From Adineta ricciae (taxonomy: Eukaryota; Rotifera; Eurotatoria; Adinetida; Adinetidae): 64,000 nt of DNA. The stretch lies in NCBI GenBank assembly GCA_905250025.1, contig CAJNOJ010000297.1:1-64000 (forward strand), in the 5' to 3' direction. The position numbers were made by a program, and so were the translations under genes. The notes under the pieces are model-generated. The model was not told where the DNA came from. It saw nothing but the letters and a program-made list of their open reading frames with translations, and searched no databases. Shown here one piece after another: positions 34,201 through 47,925 of this stretch (position 1 is the first letter of the stretch; the number at the start of each line of letters is the position of its first letter).

Positions 34201-37200
34201 GCATATTGTGAGGTGATTAGATGTTTGGCAAGTGCATGAACAAGCGATGGGATGGTCGCTGGTGATAAACTGGATTGTAAATCAATAAGCTTTAACCGAT
34301 GTTGATCATATTCAAGAGCAAGACTACGTACAAGACCAACAAGTGGTGAACCGATTGGATTGAGAGCGTTGCCTGCGCCAGGTTGAGCGTTTCGTGTCAG
34401 AACAAATACAAATGGATGCAATCGTGGCTCGTTGATTTGTATTGTTTGTAAAATACGAATAAAAATACCATAGATCTGTTCCTGATGTTGTTCAAATGTT
34501 ATATCAGTGTCATCGTTGATCAATTTTTGATCTAATGACCAACCAAAGACGATATGTACTTGTTCATAAGTTGCCATCATTTCTTCGATTTGAGAGGAAA
34601 TCTTTTCAAAACTTGAATTAGATCGATGTAATAAAGTGATATTAACCGATGGTAAGAGAGATTGAAGTGCATTGCCAATACTCGGTGTGTTATCATCGGC
34701 GAAAATTAGCCATGCTTGCCGTTGTCGTTCTTCGAGCGTAGATAAAATCTTCGACGATGTCGATTTTTGAGCGGCAATAAGTGAATTACCAAATGAACTA
34801 TTCCGTGTTTCAACGGTTTCAAATCCATTTATCTCTTGTACAGCCTTCGTCCATTGATTCATTGTAAGTAGGGCACGTCGACCATCAATTGAAGACCACC
34901 ATTCATCGATTAAGCCATAGATCATATCGAAATAGAGCGGAGCGTTGGTTAATTCAAGTAGAAGAAGAAGGCCATTAGGAACGAGTAATTGACGTAGAAT
35001 AGTAAGTGCGTAGGGTAAATTTTCATTACCTTGCAACTTATTAGCACCAAATACAATATCGTATGATTCAACGATTAATTTCTTGTTATTTTCATTGTCG
35101 AACAAGTCAAATTGATCATCGTAAATGACACACACGCGAGTTTGATCTTCCAAATACGTATTGAATGTCTTTGTCACTTGTTCAAGTAGATTTAAATTTG
35201 GATTTGTATAGTTAATATCAATTGATAGATCTGTTTGACGTGATAAGTCGAGTAGAAGATGCAGAACACGTAGATCATCTGAACTGTTGCCACTAGCCAA
35301 CCAGAATATTCGAATTTTGCGTTGAGTTAGTAATGTGCCCGACTTTTCTTGAAGATATCGTTTCAGAATATCAAAAATAAAATATGTTTGATGAGAAGAG
35401 ATGAGTGATTGCATTTCTTGTAGAATGGTTTTCATCTCATCATTACCCAACAGTACTTCGATTCCATCTTGTTCTCCGGTGAGAACTTGTCGGAGATTTC
35501 GTCCACAAGCTGCTAAAACAGTCAGAATTGGTTTCAAACGTGGAAATTGTTGCATCAATTGCATCAGATAGAGTTGAGCCGAATGAAATGTCGCCTTTAT
35601 TTTCGAATGAAAACTAAGAGAACGACATGCAGCTAAAAGTGATTCTTGTTTCTGTTCTTGAATTGGATCGAGTGTTAAATCTACAAGTGCTATTTGAGCA
35701 TAATATGCAGCTAATTGATTTAATGCTTCAATAGATTCAAAGAGATCGTCAACGCCAGTAGAACTAAGATTACTTTTGATGATGTCCTTTGGTGATGGAA
35801 GTAAATCAGCGACACCAATTCTCATCGTTCCGTCATTCCACGCGGTTTTGAGACAATAATTATTCATAACTGTGTGTAGATGAGTTGTGAGATCTTGATT
35901 TGGTAAATCTACTGATACATTTAATTTATCGAAGACAGACGTATCTGATGCCCATCGACCTGATTGTGAACCGTGGACTTGTTGAATTGTGATACGATCA
36001 AAAGTAACGATGGGTTCCTTTGTTTCGGTGTCATTTGAACAAATTGTACAATCGAATTCATACGTCTTCTGTTTGGCCACGCCACAAATGTTATTATGAT
36101 AGGCTGCACGTACTTGTATAGGTGAATGAAACATTGTTGTTTCTCCGAGTATAGTTATCTTGTTAATCGAAACAGGAATAAAAGTAGTCGAAGTTCCTGG
36201 TAATAAAGCCAAAGCGGGATGTAAACAGGCATCGAGAACAGCTGGATGAATCAGATGATAACGTAGAGTATCATTTTCATTACATACACTACAATCTATT
36301 TCACCTTCAACCGTTGATTGAGTGGTTTGAAGTGATTGCATCAATCGAAATGAAGGTCCATACTGATAACCGCGTGACATTAAATGTGTATACACATGAT
36401 TTGAGTCAAGTGCAGAATATAAGTCACGATCTAAGGAAACATCTGTGAGAAGAGGTAATTGTTGTTTGTCATCACTAATATGAATTTGACCTCGAGCATG
36501 AAGTGTAAATTCATTTAATGAATGTTGACTAAGCGATTCTGGATCGGTAAATGATTTGAGAATATCAGCGCCTGACATTCCAGATGTTCGAACACAATCT
36601 TGTCCGGCTGATGTCCATGGTCGACTATATATAAACCATTCACGCATTGGCATGATTATTTGAGTGAATATTTCTGTTAATTCATGTTCCGTAAGAACAA
36701 GAGCATTCATGAATTCAACTTGTTCGAAGATAATCACGGACTGAATATCGTTAGTTGTGGAAAGTAGTTGTCGACAGGCAGCTAATGCTAATTCAATATA
36801 ACCACTGGCTGGAAATAAGATAGCATCTTGAATCTTATGATCTTTTAAGAAAGCTTGTTGAGAAAGATTGATGTTAATGAGACTTTTCCATGTTGGATTC
36901 GTCTGTTGAGTCCATTGACGAATGCCCAAGAGTGGATGACTGGGAAGACGGTAAGAGAGACGTTCAATAACTGAGTCTTTCGATTCATACCAGCAAGGTG
37001 TTGTATTGAACGCATATAATGGAAATGTTTCAAAGAGTTCACTGTCAATATCAGTTGATCGAATTTGACGAGATTCGAGATAAGATTGCCAGACAATAGA
37101 TGATGAAGTGAGTTGAGCAAGACTTGTCAGTAAAGTTGATTGTTCATCTTCCTTTCGTTTCAATGTTGGTAGAATGAGTCGATTCCATGAATGTGATTGG

Positions 37201-39931
37201 CAACATTCATCAATCGATGTGGCGAGTACTGGATGTGGAGATATTTCAAGAAAGATATTTGCAGCACTCTCTTGAATGAGTTCTGTCATTGCATCATAAA
37301 ATCGAACACATCCTCGAACATTCTTCCACCAATGTTGAGCATTAGTTGCTGTATGATTATCTATGTATCCACCATGAGTACTAGAGTATAGCCGAGCTTT
37401 ACTACATTGTATGTTAAACATTTCTTGTGGATCTTGTAAAGGAAGACCGGAAATATTTTCCAGTGCTGAAAGCATTTCATTTTGAACGTTAAATCGATCC
37501 ATTTGATGAGAATGAAAAGCATTTTCAATTCGAAGTCGTGCTTTGAACACATTTGGATGAAATGTCGTGAGAATTTGTTGTAATTCATCGATGGTAGCTT
37601 CGTCGCCACTCAATGTTACTGATCGGGGACTATTGATGACGGCAATGGAGACAAGATGTTCTATACCTTTCAGAAGATCATTTTTCACTTGTTGTTCACT
37701 CATCGAGACGGCCAACATTCGACCACCTTGACGTGTATTACGATTCTGAAGACGTGATCGATGATAAACAAGACGGATCGCTTCCTGTAATGTGAGACGG
37801 CCTGAAACAAACGCAGCTGCTTGTTCTCCAGCACTGTGTGAAATAATGGCATCAGGAAAGATTTGCCATGAATTGAGAAGGGCAGTCAGAGCTACTTGAA
37901 TAGCAAACAATGCTGGTTGGGCAATATTTGTATCATTGATACGAGATGCTTTCTCATCACTTGTCTTCATAAGTTCATCTAACAATCGCCAATTATCTGT
38001 ATTAATTTTTGTTAATTCGATATCGATTCGTTCGATCCATTGACGAAAAACAGGCTCGTTCTTGTATAGTTGGCGGCCCATTGCCCACCATTGAGGTCCT
38101 TGACCGCTGTAGACAAAACAAATTTTTCTCGATGGTAAAATTGGACGAGTAGTAAGGAAAAGTCCAGATATACTCTTTTGAACAAGAAAAGTATCTATTT
38201 GATCCTGTAACTGTGTATAATCAGCTGCTACAAAAATGGCTAAATGTTCATAGCTAATTGTACGTTTGAGAAGAAGTTGCTTGGATACATGAGCAAGGAA
38301 GGCATCAGAATCATTGGTATGCTTGTTAAATTTTTCTCGTAACCATTGATTGAATCGAACAACTTGTTTGACAAGTGATTCGTGACTTTTGGCTAAATAA
38401 AACAAGAAAATATTACACATGAATATTAACGAAAACATCTGAACTTACTTGAGAAGAGGAAAAGAAAGGGTTGTTTGACTTCATTCTCATTGTGTTCATC
38501 ATGATTTCGAAGGAATCCATTTGACACAATTTTCTGTTTCGGTCGATATTCTTCGATAATGGCATGTGTTGTATTTCCACCCATACCAAAAGAATTGATA
38601 CCTACGATAGTTGGATCGTGTGTAATAGGTGCAAATGGCACATAATGTTGAACAACATGAAGGTTGTACCGTTGCGCTTCAATTTTTGGATTGAGTGCTG
38701 TGAAATGCATATTTGGTGGAATAGCACGATGGCGCATACACATGGCCACTTTTATCAATGCAGCAACACCGGCTGCACCTTCTGTATGCCCTAGATTGCT
38801 TTTAACAGATCCAATGAGTAGTGGAGGATCGAGTGGTGAACGATCAAAGAAACGGCCTAATGTATTTGCTTCAATTGGGTCACCTACTGGTGTACCTGTA
38901 CCATGAGCTTCAACATAGAAAACACGTTTCGGATCTGTTTTGCTTCGGTTGTAAATGTCAGCGAGAAGACGTTCCTGTCCAATACCAGATGGAACAACGA
39001 AATTACTTTTGCCTTCACTTCCATCATGATGACTGTGAACATCGCGCAATACACAATAGATTCGATCACCATCACGCTCGGCATCGCTCAGCCGTTTGAG
39101 TAAGAGAAGACCAAGACCTTCACCTAAAACAGATTATTGAAATACAATCTTTGTCACAACGATGAATGTATTATTACCTTTGGCGTAACCATTTGCGTCA
39201 ATACTAAATGATCGACTTCGTCCATCGGGTGATTGAGCACCAATCAATGAGCCACTGAGTAGATTTTCTGGCGTATAGACAGCGTTGACACCACCACAGA
39301 CGGCCATGTCTGCTTCATACGCTCGAAGAGTTTGTACAGCTTGACGAACAGCTTCCAGTGATGATGAGCAAGCGACATCGAGAGATACATTAGGACCGAT
39401 CAAATTAAAATGATATGCAAGACGAGCAGCAGCATTGTAGAGACTTGCATTTGGTCCATGTGATCGTAATCGAAATTCTGGTTTCAAACGAGATACTGTC
39501 AGTGCCTGATCGGTAGAGAACTGACCGACGTGTACTGATGTACGTGAACCGTACATCTTTTCAATGGTATATCCCGCATCTTCAATTAAATGCACGAATT
39601 TGAGCATTAATAGACGATGTGCTGGATCAATGCTAAGAGCTTCGTTACTGGAAAGACCAAAAAAACTTTGTTCGAAAGTGTCCCATTGATTATTCGACAA
39701 AAAGTAGCCTCGACGAATTAAACTTTTGTTAAGTTGACCATCCTTATCTTGGTTGAGCATATGAGCACTAAACGATGCAATATCAGCTCGTTCCGGTGAG
39801 ACAACACTGCCAACGTCTTTGCTATTTTCCAAGGCATTCCATAAATCGGTTGCCGAATGTATGTCTCCAGCAAATTCACATGCCATAGCAACAATAGCTA
39901 TTGGTTCTTGAGAAATAACTTCGGAAGTCAT
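31291..39931 (-). CDS. Highly reducing type I polyketide synthase, FAS-like order
   Basis: Exons 39178-39931, 38449-39123, 32966-38392, 31291-32900 (GT-AG, in frame), 2821 residues. Domains in order: KS (DVACSSSL active Cys, EAHGTGT and NLGHTEG His motifs); AT (GQGPQWWAMGR, SHSAGE active Ser, NAFHSH, the malonyl-type signature); DH (DHKIQDAILFPASG with catalytic His, LDACLHPA with Asp); a methyltransferase-like fold lacking a clear SAM-binding glycine motif (YDIVFGANKLQ, LLLLLEL); ER (AATGGAGQACIQ); KR (GGCGGLG, FSSIRN…AGYNAGN); ACP (GMDSLAAV); and a short thioesterase-like tail in which GxSxG is replaced by ATAGDEEEE. This is the domain order of animal FAS and fungal-type reducing PKS. It would build a saturated acyl chain. 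With the TE dead, the chain probably passes to the NRPS starter C domain. Confidence 0.93.
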
Positions 39932-40883
39932 GTTGTGTAAAGTAGAAAATGAAGAAAGTGTAATAAATTTTGAGATCTAAAACAAAGAATAGGTCTACGT
40001 CAAATGAATTACGGGAGAAATTCTTTATCTTCTTTTAGATTATTTGAGCCAGTAAGGCTCTGAACAGTCAAATCACTATAGAAGAAATATGATGTTGTAG
40101 AGAGATTGCAATCATATTTATATTCACTGTACTCCGCCTCGTCTATTCGTTTTTGTAATATATACCAAGGTTTTATCGCGTTAGATGAACGGTGAGTATA
40201 ATCAAACGCAGAGGAGTACACGTCATACAGATAAAATACAGGTAGAAAAATATATGGGGACATGGGAATAATGACGCATAATGCGTACAATCAAGATATG
40301 GGAATATTACTATGAATAGAGTCTCTAATTTTAGTGGGGATTACATAAAACCCAGAGAGTGCAACAGAAATAATAGTTATTTTGCGCTTACAAAAATGTC
40401 CTCATCTCGATGATGTAGGTGTAAGTTCGATATGACTCAGCTGTCATCAAAAAAATATTTCAAAAAGACTTCTCATTTTTCTTCCCGAGGCTCAGAGTAC
40501 GATTAATTGAATCGTTCATTGTGATGGAATTTCGTCAAACAAGTACAAGTAACGCTCGTCATGCCAACTCACTCAGCTCTCGATTAGGAGGACAAATATT
40601 CTTTTTCGTGTCCCAATTCTGAGAGGAATTGATCAAATAACTTTACTCACGAGGAAACAATTCAAATGTTTTTTGTTCATATACATTGTTAATACCACAC
40701 AAGTACTAAAAGTCGTACGATCCTCCTTACAGTTGAGGAAATATGAAGAAAATCTCATGATTAGAACTTTAGACGGAAACTTGGTATCAATCTCATTTAC
40801 AATATTTAACATATGAACTGAACATATTTTTTTTAACTTAGAAACAACAGTTTACATAAAACGAAGTACTGATAAAACGTCTT
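39932..40883. other. Intergenic region between PKS and ABC transporter
   Basis: About 950 bp without a convincing gene. Directly before the PKS ATG, on the minus strand, 'tattctttgttttag' ends about 60 nt upstream, a candidate splice-leader acceptor. The rest could hold the ABC 3' UTR and a promoter for the PKS. A 93-codon frame at 40009-40290 (-) has no recognisable content. Confidence 0.5.
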
Positions 40884-43800
40884 TCACTGGACTTTTCCAT
40901 GAACTAATCGATAATATCGTCCATTCTGTGCAATTAATTCGTCATGAGTACCTTTTTCAACAAGTTTTCCTTTGTGTATAACACAAATCAAATCTGCATT
41001 TTGGATTGTTGATAGACGATGTGCAATTATAATCGATGTTCGATTTTGTTGAGCTTTATCTAATGCTTCCTGAACGATTTTTTCACTTTCACTATCGAGC
41101 GCACTGGTTGCTAAAGAAAATAGAAATCATCATTCGATTAGTTAAACAAACAATTCGTTCATTTTGATTTTCTTACCTTCATCCAATAAAAGTATCTTTG
41201 GATTTCGAATTAAAGCTCGAGCAATAGCTAAAGAAAAATATTTTTAAATAAAACAAGAAAAACTCGCTTTGTATCAAATAAATTTTCTACCGATTCGTTG
41301 TTTTTGTCCACCTGATAAATGATTTCCTTTCGAACCACAAATCGTTTCATATCCCTAATAGAAGAATATCGATAAAGAAATTCATCGAATCCATATTTCA
41401 TTTTACTTCTGGAAGTTGTTGAATAAAATCGTGAATATTTGCATCTTTTGCTGCTTGAATAATTTCCTCTAGAGGAATATCACATCGACTTGTATCACCA
41501 TATGCAATATTATCTCGAATAGAGGTATTAAATAAAATTGGCTCTTGTGAAACAATACCAACTTTATAAAAGAAAACAATAGATTTGTTTGAAAAAGCTT
41601 TTCTTTAGAAAAACTTACGTTGTGATCGATACCATTGTAAATTAAGTGTTTGAATTTCTTTTGAATCAATCAACTAAATAAAAGTAAATTTGTAAGAAAA
41701 AATAAGGCATTTCAATTCGTATTACCAACTGTCCAATTCCAGAATCATAGAAACGTTCAATTAATTGTATACTTGTTGACTTTCCACAACCAGATATACC
41801 TGAAAAAAAGATCATAAATCGTTCATGTGGATTTCAACGAATAATAACAGAACATATTTACCAACAAATGCTACTTTTTTACCTAAAATTACACATAGAA
41901 AGAAATATAAAATACAATTTAAGATTTAAACTATTACCAGCTTCAACTTTGAGATTGAAATTTTTGAGAATAATTGCATTTGGTCTATTCGGATAAATGA
42001 AATATACACCATCAAACTCAATTTCACCACGAAAATTCTCCTAGAATTATCATTGATCATAAAAAGAGAAAACAAATGATTATTTCTCTCAATAAATTCC
42101 ATAGACTCACAATTGTTTCCCCATCATTTGATTCATTATCAATGAGTGGTTTTCGAGAGAGGAATTTTAAAATATTCATTGCTGCATGTTTTGCTTTACC
42201 GTAATCAGATGACCTGAATTATAAAAGATTCTTTGTCAATGAGAACAAACGTGTTCAATATGAATTTTACATTAATGAAGTTTCATTTAAACTTTGAACA
42301 CCAAATATAACACAATTTACAACTCTATAAATGAATCCGAATTGATTTCAATCGAATGAATTCATCATAACTCACAATAATACGCTTTGAAATGTAACAA
42401 ACTTTTTATCGATGAGATAAACAGCAGTCGAAAAAAGAGCAGCCCAACAAAAGAATATGAAAGAATTCGATATCGATGTGATTATTGCCAGAAGATGAGA
42501 TCGTTTGAATGATAATGCATAGGATTTATCAATTAATTCGAAATATTTTGCAGAAATATGATCTTCGACAGCTAAAGATGCTACTGTACGTCTATTTTGT
42601 ATTGATTCCATTGAAATCTGTTTGAAATAAACAATAAGAAAAGAGTTTTCTTGGATAAATAAAGAATATTTTACTTTTCCAGCGTCTTCAAAAATTTGCT
42701 TTGTTTTATTTTCAAATCTCCCGGTCAGATGACTTTGTAATGATCCACCAATGACAATGAATGGTATAAATGCTAATACAATTAATGTCATTTGCCAAGA
42801 AAAGATAAAACTAACGACAATTGATAAACCAATTGAAGAGAAATTTTGAAGTATAATCCCAAGAAAAACACCTGTAGCATTTTGAACTGCTGATGCTTCA
42901 GTTGATAAACGTGTACATAATGCTCCAGTGTTGTTTTCGGATTGATCAAAATAAGCGACGTCTTGACGAAGTATATGTGAAAAGATTTCTAAACGTAATC
43001 GTTTAGTTAATGCTCCACCAGAATAACCAAATAAATAATTCTATATCAAAAGAAAAACGAATAGAATGATGATATTTATGTTGAAAAACTAATTTACTTG
43101 GAAGAACATTGCAATAAAACGAGAAATTCCAATAACAATAAATAAAATAACATAAATACGTACAGATCTTTCTGGATCATTGTTTTCACATTGTTGAAAA
43201 ACCTATTCATTTATACGAAATCAATTATTATCACATTAGAATGGTTTTTTTTAAACATACTGCAATTAATTCACTTAAAATAGCACTGAATAATGGTTGA
43301 ATACCTCCACTACATATCGCTGCTAAACATCCAAATAGAATAAATATCCATTCTGATTTATTCATTTTCAATATAGTTAATGTTATATTAGAGATTTTAT
43401 CCTATAGAATACAATTGGTTTTTTTTTCAAACATTGAATTTCTTGTAAATTTTCCTACTTTTTTCTTCTTCGATTTTTCAACATTAGTCTCTTCAGGATC
43501 AATTTCTTGTAATTCTTTAAGTATCGATACATCCAATATCGATGATGCACAACTACTTAAAGCACGAAGTCGTTCAAATCTGGTTCGTTGTTCTGATAGA
43601 GTTCGTATTATTTCTTGTCTTTCAAATTTGTCTTCTTCTTCTTCTTTTTCTTTTGATAAACTTTGTTGTTTGACAAGATCATGATAAATACCATTGATGG
43701 ACATTAATCGATCATGATTACCTTCTTCAACAACTTTACCATTCTTTATAACAATAATCTTATCTGCATTTCGAATCGTTGATAGACGATGAGCAATAAC

Positions 43801-46378
43801 CAATGTTGTTCGATCTAATCATTTGAAAAAAATGAGATCGAATATTTGAAAATTGATCAATCTTTCAACATACATCTAGTAGCATTATTTAAAGCATTTT
43901 GAACAACCTCTTCACTCTCATTATCAAGAGCACTTGTAGCTAAGAAGAAAAAAACGATTCTATTTGAAAAGAATGATATGATAAGAAATAAAAGAACCTT
44001 CATCAAGAATTAATATGGAAGGATTTCGAATCAATGCTCGAGCGATAGCTAAATAAATCAAGATTGAAAAAGAAAAAATAGATTTGAACACAAGATTTTC
44101 ATTTTACCTATGCGCTGTTTTTGTCCACCTGATAAAGCAGCTCCGTGTTCACCTACTAAAGTATCATATTTCTATTAAAAGAAAGAACAATAAGAAAAAT
44201 ATATATCTAATGATATTTGTAATGTCTTTTTACATCAGGTAATGTCATAATAAAAGAATGTGCATTGGCCATTTTAGCTGCTTGACGAATATCTTCATCG
44301 GTAGCTGATTGTCGTCCAAGTAAAATATTTTCTCGAATTGTTCCATGAAATAAAACAGGTTCTTGACTGACAACACCAATGTGTTCTCGTAACCATTTTA
44401 AATTATATTCATTTATTGGAATATTGTTAATCGTAATTGAACCTGAATTAAGTTCCCAAAATCGTTGTAATAATTGAAGACACGTCGATTTTCCCGAACC
44501 AGAAGTGCCTACTAATGCAACTGTTTGTCCAGCTTTAACATTAAATGAAAGATCATGAAGTATTGGTGAATTAGGTTGAGATGGATAATGAAAACAAACA
44601 TTTGAGAATTGAATATCACCTGTCAATTCATCTTTGATAATACCTCCATTCAAAGAATTTTCAATGATAAAAAACTTTGAAAGGAGAAAAAGAAACAACA
44701 AAATTTAAAGAAAAAGATTTTCAATTATTTCTTTTACGTCATCGATCAATTGCCAAATAGGATAAGCAGCTGTTCGTGCTTCGATAACTGCTTGAAATTG
44801 TGGAAAAGCTTGACCCAAATCAAAAACAGCATTAATAATCGCAAAAAATACCTAAAAATTTCAATTCACTTAATTGAAGAAAACAAAAAGAAATGAATTT
44901 CTTTTACAATAACAACATTTCCAATATCGTATTCTTTTTCAAATGTTAATTTTGTTCCATACCAAAATCCTTCGTAGAAAAATTCCAATTGACATTTTCA
45001 AAGAAGTTTCATGTAAATTACCTAATGCATAACCACAATAAATAACCAAACACATAAAACCCATGGTCAAACCATTGATTATTCCTCGCCGAACAGAACT
45101 TTTCTTTGCTTCATTTAAATTTTTTGCATAACTATAAAATGAAAAATAGTTCGATTTGGCATTGTTTAATCTTATCTTAAAATACGAACCGTTCTTTTTC
45201 TCGATTTTGTCCATTATAAGCTAAAACCGTACGGATCGAACTGAAAACTTCTTCAGCAATTGCACCTGCATTCTCATACGATTTCGCTTCCATTATTGTC
45301 AAACTAACTGCAAACTAAAACATTTATATTCGAACTTTGAATCAAAATAAAGATGCAAAATGTACATTACTTTAGAAAATAACATTGCCATACCGAAAAG
45401 TAATGGTGAAAATGATAAAATAACCAATGCTAATTTCCATCCTTTAGCGAAACCTACATGAAATTTCATTGTTCAGTATTGATGAAAAGACAAACATCTA
45501 CTTACCAATGATGACACCTGTGATAAATGAAGCGAAATATTTAATTCCATGAGAAAATTTATCTCCTATTCCATTATGAATTTTGTTAATATTATCTGTT
45601 AAATATGTGCTCAGTTCTCCTGTTCTATGTACATCGAAAAAAGGCACTTCTTTATAAAGAATTGCTTGAAAGAGTTTCTTTCGAATTAAACATATTTGTC
45701 GTTGAGCTGACATATTCCAAAATGACACTTGAATATAACCAAGAACAATGACACCACAAGCGATGGCAACTATATAAAGTGATACTTGATATGCGTCGTT
45801 GCTCAGATTGAGACGAACTTCGTTGACATTTGTCAAAGAAGAATCACATTGACTGAAATAATGAGAACGAGTCAAATATTTCCATTTTCATTGATTACGT
45901 ACGTATTATTTGAAGGACAAGGCTGTTGAACTAAAACAGTTCGATTAAGTGAACATGAACTATTTTCTTGATTAATCAATATTTGAATAAGACTTCCAAA
46001 AATTAAAATAAGTAATGGTTGAGCGGAACCGTGACCAAGAGCTGCCAATGTACCAATAATTATCAGAAATACGTCAAGAGGTCGAGCGAATCGCATCTAA
46101 CATATTCAATTATAGAAATGAACTTTCTATTGAAGAACAAATCAGAATTTAATTACTAATTTTCGAAAAGTGACACTTTTTCTTGATGATTCTTCATTGA
46201 TTGGAAAAGAAATTCTAAATAAAAATATCGAATAAATTCGATTAAGAATGATTGATTTATAAATAACATACGCGTCATGAGGAATTACTAAACGTAATTG
46301 AGAAATAGCAGAACGACTTTTTCCAGACATGTCAACATCTTCCAGCGCGTCAGAGATTCGATTACTTAACTCGAACAT
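40884..46378 (-). CDS. ABCB-type full ABC transporter (P-glycoprotein-like)
   Basis: Many short introns. Order TMD-NBD-TMD-NBD. The first exon begins [31 protein letters not shown] starts TM1 near 46096. NBD1: Walker [10 protein letters not shown] (about 44540-44500), signature LSGGQKQRI (about 44130), [12 protein letters not shown]-loop and [12 protein letters not shown]-loop. NBD2: GISGCGKST (about 41790), LSGGQKQRI (about 41310), [21 protein letters not shown], ending LVHGKVQ. Both ATP sites look complete, so it should be active. ABCB pumps export amphipathic compounds and lipopeptides across the plasma membrane. Lying directly before the PKS-NRPS-P450 genes on the same strand, it is the natural candidate for product export or self-protection. 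ABCB genes are also common in animals, so the link is positional. Confidence 0.88.
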
Positions 46379-47900
46379 CTTTAATTATGAATGATTTTGA
46401 TTTATAAAATTGTTCCCAATCCTATTTAAACAAAAAAAGATATATCGATGAAAGTGATCAATTGACATTTATGTGTATTTAGACTCTTCATATGTTCTGT
46501 TCTTTATCTACAACTATGTTTAGAAATCTTCATACTTAGATTATCGAGATATATATACGTTTTTTTTCTTTCTACGTCTCTATGATAGAAGCAAAACGAA
46601 TGGGGAGAACGGTTGATCGATTTTCGCCCACATATCGTCATATTGATTTGTCACTCGATACGAGAATAAATAAGATGACATCAGGTGTGGGAAAGCCCAG
46701 TATATAATATGTATATACGAGCTGTGGTCTAATTCGAGTTTAAATATAAATAAACATTCACGTATTTTGTTATATCTTGAAAAATAAATGAAGAAAAGGA
46801 AAATAAAATGTTATTTCGAGACGTTCTTTTATAAAAAAAATTGAAATTTTAATAAATACATTTATTTCTAATGTAACGAAGAATTCTTGAAAATATTTTG
46901 TTTTACTATAATGATTAATTGTTGATTTTTCTATCGAGTCATTAGTAGATCTACAAATCATGGAGAATCCACAATATCTCTTTCATAGTTAATAACATCT
47001 TTTGAATATTTATTAAGAGAAATAATTTGAGATTTTAATGAATGTTCTTCGTCTCATTCTTTAATTATAAATGGAATTGTATGGAAATCTTTATTTCATA
47101 ATGTTCGATTTCATAAACGATATAACAACTAATCATGTTTATATCATTGAAGATCTTCATTTTGTTTTCTTTGAGAATGACAAAGCAGAATTTTTAAAAA
47201 AATCTTGATCTTTCTTTCAAATTCTCGTTGAGATTATATTGAAAAAGATAAACGTAATGAAAATCGACTGGAAAACAATCTGATGTGACCATTTTTATTC
47301 TCTTATATATCGGACTGTCCTGAATCTTTATCAACACTTATGAGATTTGATGAGTTTATTTGGACATGCCGCGATAAATAAGATAGTTTTTTCATTTGAC
47401 CATTGATGTGCCTCTATTTTTGTTAAAACAATAGGTGCTTCACATTCATTATTGGAAACAAAGATTTATTAGTCATTTTAGGTTCATAATCATTTGTTTT
47501 CATTTGTTGAATTGCATCTTGATCACGTTTTAAATCACGACTATCGAGTAAAATCAGATCATTGTTTGAAGATCAATTTTGAACAAGTTTTTTTTAATAA
47601 TTTCAAATCGAATACTTTTATTCGTATCAGTAACGAGAATAACACGTTGTTCTTGTTTTGTTGATGCCCTGCTTACTTTAGTTTCATTTCTTTCTTGAAT
47701 ATAACGTCGCTGAAACGACAACCATTACTATAAAAAGAAGGGAAAAGAATTCATTGCCATCGGTTACATTTTTTCGTTCTCATAGCACGTTTAGATACGG
47801 TGCGTACGAACGAGAATATCAGGAATATACTCAACATTTTGATCGAAATGACGCCCATATGAAAATAGTACTTATTTGAGTATTTCATTCAAATCTTTTG
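46379..47900. other. Intergenic, AT-rich; possible coding relic at 47400-47720 (-)
   Basis: No intact gene. On the minus strand about 47720-47400 shows broken reading of RVILVTDTNKSIRFEI and LDSRDLKRDQDAIQQMKTND-like sequence in two frames, suggesting an old exon. The family is not recognised. The remainder contains the ABC upstream region. Confidence 0.35.
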
Positions 47901-47925
47901 CCATTTAAACAGTTTTATCTTCTTT

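Noticed and set aside
40009..40290. 93-codon minus-strand frame upstream of the PKS
   Set aside because: No recognisable domain, no convincing start context and low-complexity codon content; probably chance.
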